Shown here: one piece after another, positions 61,081 through 64,000 of the stretch | Position numbering within the stretch: the stretch's first letter is position 1 | How the letters are laid out: each line of letters begins with the position of its first letter | NCBI RefSeq assembly: GCF_018324205.1 | Contig: NZ_AP023356.1 | Span: 1,054,001 to 1,118,000 of the forward strand | From: Actinoplanes ianthinogenes | GTDB taxonomy: Bacteria; Actinomycetota; Actinomycetes; Mycobacteriales; Micromonosporaceae | DNA length: 64,000 bases | Reading direction: 5' to 3' | Program-made: the position numbers and the translations under genes | Notes under the pieces: generated by a model | The model's input: only the letters and a program-made list of their open reading frames with translations | Database searches by the model: none | What the model was told of the DNA's origin: nothing

Positions 61081-61278
61081 GCGGCGCCCCCCTTCGACAT
61101 GCCCTCCGGTCGCTCGCCTGCAAGGTCGCTGGTGAGTGCGGCGAAGTGCCGCTCGGTGCAGGCGGTCATGTCCCTAACCCTATCCATCTCCCGCTCCGGC
61201 CGCGCGACCCAGCGACCCGGGTTCGCCGAGGGCGCAATAGGGCACACGCTGCGGCGATGACCCGAACACGGAGGGTCG

Positions 61279-61971
61279 TCAGACGCCGCCTCCGGCGCCG
61301 CCGCCGACGGCCGCGTCACTCTGTTCCGCCGACCCATCCCCATCGGATTTCTTCGGTACGAGCGACGCCAGCTCACCCGTGTCGTTGACCCGCACGAGGA
61401 ACGGCCGCATCGGCGTGTACCGAATCACCGTGATCGATGCCGGATCGGCCACGATCCGCTGGAACTGATCGAGGTGCAGTCCCATCGCGTCGGCCACGAT
61501 GGCCTTGATCACATCGCCGTGGCTGCACGCCAGCCAGACCGCCTCCGCCCCGTGCTCGGCGGTGACCCGCTCGTCCCAGGTGCGGATGCTGGCGATCGCC
61601 CGCGCCGACATGCCGGCCATCGACTCGCCGGCGGGGAAGGTGACCGCGCTCGGGTGCTGCTGCACCACCGGCCAGAGCGGCTCCTTGGCCAGCTCCTTGA
61701 GCGGGCGGCCCTCCCAGTCGCCGTACCCGCACTCGATCAGGCCCTCGTCGATCACCGGGGTGACGCCGGGCAGGGCCAGCTCGACCGTCTGCCGGCAGCG
61801 GATCAGCGGGCTGGACACCACCGCCGCCAGGGGCAGGCCGAACAGCCGGTCGGCGACCCGGGTGGCCTGGGCGCGCCCGGTCTCGTCGAGCTCCACCGGG
61901 CGGCGGCCGGCCAGCTCGCCGGTAGCGTTCGCGGTGGTCCGGCCGTGCCGCAGGAGCAGGACGGTGGCCAC
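61279..61971 (-). CDS. Histidine phosphatase (MSMEG_4193 type)
   Basis: A 230-residue 2H-phosphatase with LLRHGRTTANATGELAG (catalytic His in RHG), SSPLIRCRQT and LACSHGDVIKAIVADA (second His), plus a Gly/Ala-rich C-terminal tail. The family includes phosphoglycerate-mutase-like and broad sugar-phosphate phosphatases; the substrate is unknown. The GTG at 61971 shares one base with the LLM stop (TAGTG), so the pair is coupled. It is the last gene of that unit. Confidence 0.92.
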   Translation of the reverse strand: MATVLLLRHGRTTANATGELAGRRPVELDETGRAQATRVADRLFGLPLAAVVSSPLIRCRQTVELALPGVTPVIDEGLIECGYGDWEGRPLKELAKEPLWPVVQQHPSAVTFPAGESMAGMSARAIASIRTWDERVTAEHGAEAVWLACSHGDVIKAIVADAMGLHLDQFQRIVADPASITVIRYTPMRPFLVRVNDTGELASLVPKKSDGDGSAEQSDAAVGGGAGGGV

Positions 61972-63023
61972 TAGCGGGCCACGCCGGCTTCTTCGTACGC
62001 CTCGGCCACCACGCGCAGCGTGTCGATGCCGGACTGGAGGTCGCCGACGTACGGGCTGATCGACAGGGTGCCCACCCCGGCCGCCGCGTACTCCCGGATC
62101 CGTTTGGTGATCTGCTTCTTGGTGCCGATGATCGAGGTGCGCTCGATGAACTCCTGCGGCACCGCCTCGGCGGCCTCGGCCACCTGCTTGTTCAGGTACA
62201 GGTCCTGCACCTTGGCGGCCGCCTCGGCGTAACCCATCCGGACCGCGAGCTGGTTGTAGAAGTTCTGCTCCCGGCTGCCCATCCCGCCGATGTAGAGCGC
62301 CGCGTACCACCGGACCACGTCGGCGCAGGCCGCGATGTCGTCGCCGACCACCACCGGGACGCTGGGCGCGATGTCGAACCCGGCCAGGCCCTGCCCGTGC
62401 TTGGCCCGGCCGGCCGCGATGTGCCGCAGCTGGTCGTCGGCGGCGTCCGGCGCGAAGAAGATGGCCAGCCAGCCGTCCGCGATCTCGCCGGCCAGCTCCA
62501 GGTTTTTCGGCCCGACCGCGGCCAGGTAGATCGGGATCTCGGTGCGGGGCGGGTGGAAGCCCAGCTTGATCGCTTTGCCGGCGCCGCCGGGCAGCGGGAG
62601 CTGGTAGTGCTCGCCGTCGTACTGCACCCGGTCGCGGCGCAGGGCCATCGTGACGATGTCGACGTACTCCCTGGTCCGGGCCAGCGGCTTGGCGAATTTC
62701 ACGCCGTGCCAGCCCTCCGAGACCTGCGGGCCGGAGACGCCCAGGCCGAGCCGGAACCGGCTGCCGGAGAGGGTGTCCAGGGTGGCCGCGGTCATTGCGG
62801 TCATCGCCGGGGTGCGCGCCGGGATCTGGAGCACCGCCGAGCCGATGTCGATCTTCTCCGTCTGGCCGGCGATCCAGGCCAGCATGCTGACCGTGTCCGA
62901 ACCGTACGCCTCGGCGGCCCAGACCACCGCGTAGCCGAGTCGATCGGCCTCCTGGGCCATCGCGAGATGATCGGCGGGCGTGCTCCACGCCGTCTGGTAA
63001 CCGAGGCTGAGTCCGAGCCGCAT
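61971..63023 (-). CDS. LLM class F420-dependent oxidoreductase
   Basis: A 350-residue TIM-barrel flavin/F420 enzyme: MRLGLSLGYQTAWSTPADHL, LDTLSGSRFRLGLGVSGPQVSEGWHGVKF (split), EIPIYLAAVGPKNLELAGEIADGWL and VPQEFIERTSIIGTKKQI. It would reduce or oxidise an unknown small molecule with F420. The start ATG at 63023 gives the standard N-terminus; an upstream in-frame extension of 19 residues is unlikely. The following phosphatase is translationally coupled. Confidence 0.92.
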   Translation of the reverse strand: MRLGLSLGYQTAWSTPADHLAMAQEADRLGYAVVWAAEAYGSDTVSMLAWIAGQTEKIDIGSAVLQIPARTPAMTAMTAATLDTLSGSRFRLGLGVSGPQVSEGWHGVKFAKPLARTREYVDIVTMALRRDRVQYDGEHYQLPLPGGAGKAIKLGFHPPRTEIPIYLAAVGPKNLELAGEIADGWLAIFFAPDAADDQLRHIAAGRAKHGQGLAGFDIAPSVPVVVGDDIAACADVVRWYAALYIGGMGSREQNFYNQLAVRMGYAEAAAKVQDLYLNKQVAEAAEAVPQEFIERTSIIGTKKQITKRIREYAAAGVGTLSISPYVGDLQSGIDTLRVVAEAYEEAGVAR

Positions 63024-63164
63024 GCCTGCCCTTTCGAAGACGAGATCATGGGGGTCCGCCCGCAAGCCTACTGACACCAAGCCGTCAAGTTTCCGTCCGG
63101 TAACCGACGCACCCTGACGTGCTGGAGGATTTCTTTGATGACGGAGTCTGAATAAGGTTCACTC

Positions 63165-64000
63165 ATGCATCAGCGACCGCTCGGCCGAAGCGGGCTAGCG
63201 GTCTCGCGGCTCGCGCTCGGCACCATGACCTGGGGACGGGACACCGACCCCGACGACGCGGCCGAGCAGATGAAGCTCTTCCTCGAAGCCGGCGGCACCC
63301 TGCTGGACACCGCCGACGTCTACGGCAACGGTGACGCCGAGGCGGTGATCGGCTCGCTGCTCGACCACCTGGTCCCGCGCGACGAGGTGGTGATCGCCAC
63401 CAAGGCGGGCCTCACCCCGCACGGCTGGCGCCCCCGCGACGGCTCCCGGGGCAACCTGCTGCGGTCGCTGGACGCGTCGCTGCGCCGGCTCGGCACCGAC
63501 TACGTCGACCTGTGGCAGGTGCACGGCTTCGACGGGCACACCCCGTTCGAGGAGACGCTGTCCGCCCTCGATCACGCGGTGAACAGCGGCCGGGTGCGCT
63601 ACGTCGGCGTCTCCAACTTCGCCGCCTGGCAGACCACCCGCGCCGCCACCTGGCAGTCGGCGTACCCCACCCGCGCCCCGATCGTCGCCGCCCAGATGGA
63701 GTACTCGCTGGTCGAGCGCGGGATCGAGCGGGAGCTGCTGCCGGCCGCGGCGGCGCTCGGCTTCGGCGTGCTGGCCTGGTCGCCGCTCGGCCGCGGCGTG
63801 CTCACCGGCAAGTACCGCAACGGCCGCCCGCTCGACTCACGGGCCGCGTCCGAGCACTACGCGCCGTTCGTGCAGACCTATCTGGAGCCGCGCAGCTCCA
63901 GCATCGTCGAGGCGGTGGTCACCGCGGCCGGCGGGCTCGGTGTGTCCCCGCTGGAGGTGGCGCTCGCCTGGATCCGGGACCGGCCCGGGGTGGCCGCCCC
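63165..64000 (+). CDS. Aldo/keto reductase (3' end beyond window)
   Basis: Partial: about 278 codons, running off the right edge. It begins MHQRPLGRSGLAVSRLALGT and contains the AKR signature LLDTADVYGNGDAEAVIG with the catalytic Tyr, a Lys in VIATKAG, and WQVHGFD with the His. The TIM-barrel enzyme reduces aldehydes/ketones with NADPH. The ATG at 63165 is chosen; GAATAAGGTTCACTC precedes it with a weak AAGG site. It is divergent from the LLM oxidoreductase. Confidence 0.9.
   Translation, partial: MHQRPLGRSGLAVSRLALGTMTWGRDTDPDDAAEQMKLFLEAGGTLLDTADVYGNGDAEAVIGSLLDHLVPRDEVVIATKAGLTPHGWRPRDGSRGNLLRSLDASLRRLGTDYVDLWQVHGFDGHTPFEETLSALDHAVNSGRVRYVGVSNFAAWQTTRAATWQSAYPTRAPIVAAQMEYSLVERGIERELLPAAAALGFGVLAWSPLGRGVLTGKYRNGRPLDSRAASEHYAPFVQTYLEPRSSSIVEAVVTAAGGLGVSPLEVALAWIRDRPGVAA

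Overview
The window is a GC-rich actinobacterial chromosome segment. It carries a complete Pup-proteasome locus, Tat translocase genes, the mycothiol gene mshC and an F420-type LLM oxidoreductase, all actinobacterial hallmarks. The mix of a PafB/PafC pair, a DUF6232 protein, DUF5753/DUF397 pairs, a SipW-type secretion cassette and many TetR/GntR regulators fits Micromonosporaceae (Actinoplanes-like); that genus-level guess is inference. No rRNA, tRNA, CRISPR array, transposase, integrase or phage gene was recognised.

Left flank (1-9.4 kb): a seven-copy 63-bp tandem repeat, a VOC protein, a TetR-acyl-CoA synthetase operon, an inositol-monophosphatase-like enzyme, a divergent TetR/NTF2-like pair with twin palindromic operators, a STAS-ATPase/STAS sigma-factor switch pair, and the helicase helY.

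Proteasome-Tat backbone (6.6-33.1 kb, almost all on the minus strand): in the direction of transcription mpa, dop, pup, prcB, prcA, pafA, pafB, pafC, tatA, tatC, helY. This is the conserved actinobacterial order with three interruptions: an acyltransferase between mpa and dop; a roughly 9-kb block between pafA and pafB; and a lipid kinase, a 64-residue protein and a HAD protein between tatC and helY. The block holds a CDF transporter, a DUF3866 protein, a SipW-type signal peptidase with two TasA/camelysin-like secreted proteins and a LamG protein, a diguanylate cyclase, an O-methyltransferase and repeat-rich DNA. Pup is ligated by PafA and removed by Dop; Mpa unfolds pupylated substrates into the PrcBA core; PafBC is the linked DNA-damage regulator.

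Middle (33.2-40 kb): ferredoxin, a hypothetical protein, trmI, a site-2 protease, a RecB-family nuclease with a large low-complexity insert, and an orphan LuxR-type response regulator. The regulator's 3' end has apparently seeded a 104-bp tandem array, followed by a five-copy array of about 128 bp and a perfect 22-bp inverted repeat.

Right part (40-64 kb): DUF4097/RHH pair, HAD phosphatase, lipoprotein metallopeptidase, MacB-like ABC exporter, ArsR/SRPBCC pair, PH-domain protein, PAC2 protein, DUF6232, HTH-DUF5753/DUF397 pair, GntR, membrane alpha/beta hydrolase, two-component system, TetR/GNAT divergent pair, cupin, small secreted protein, then the conserved mshC / SCO1664-like / DUF3090 / histidine phosphatase / LLM oxidoreductase group and a truncated aldo/keto reductase running off the right edge.

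The least ordinary signals are the SipW-TasA-LamG surface cassette, several tandem or dispersed repeat families placed at 3' ends of genes (one 63-bp family occurs in two places in opposite orientation), and an iterated TTTC(C)GGTACG motif. Short palindromes at divergent promoters give concrete operator predictions.
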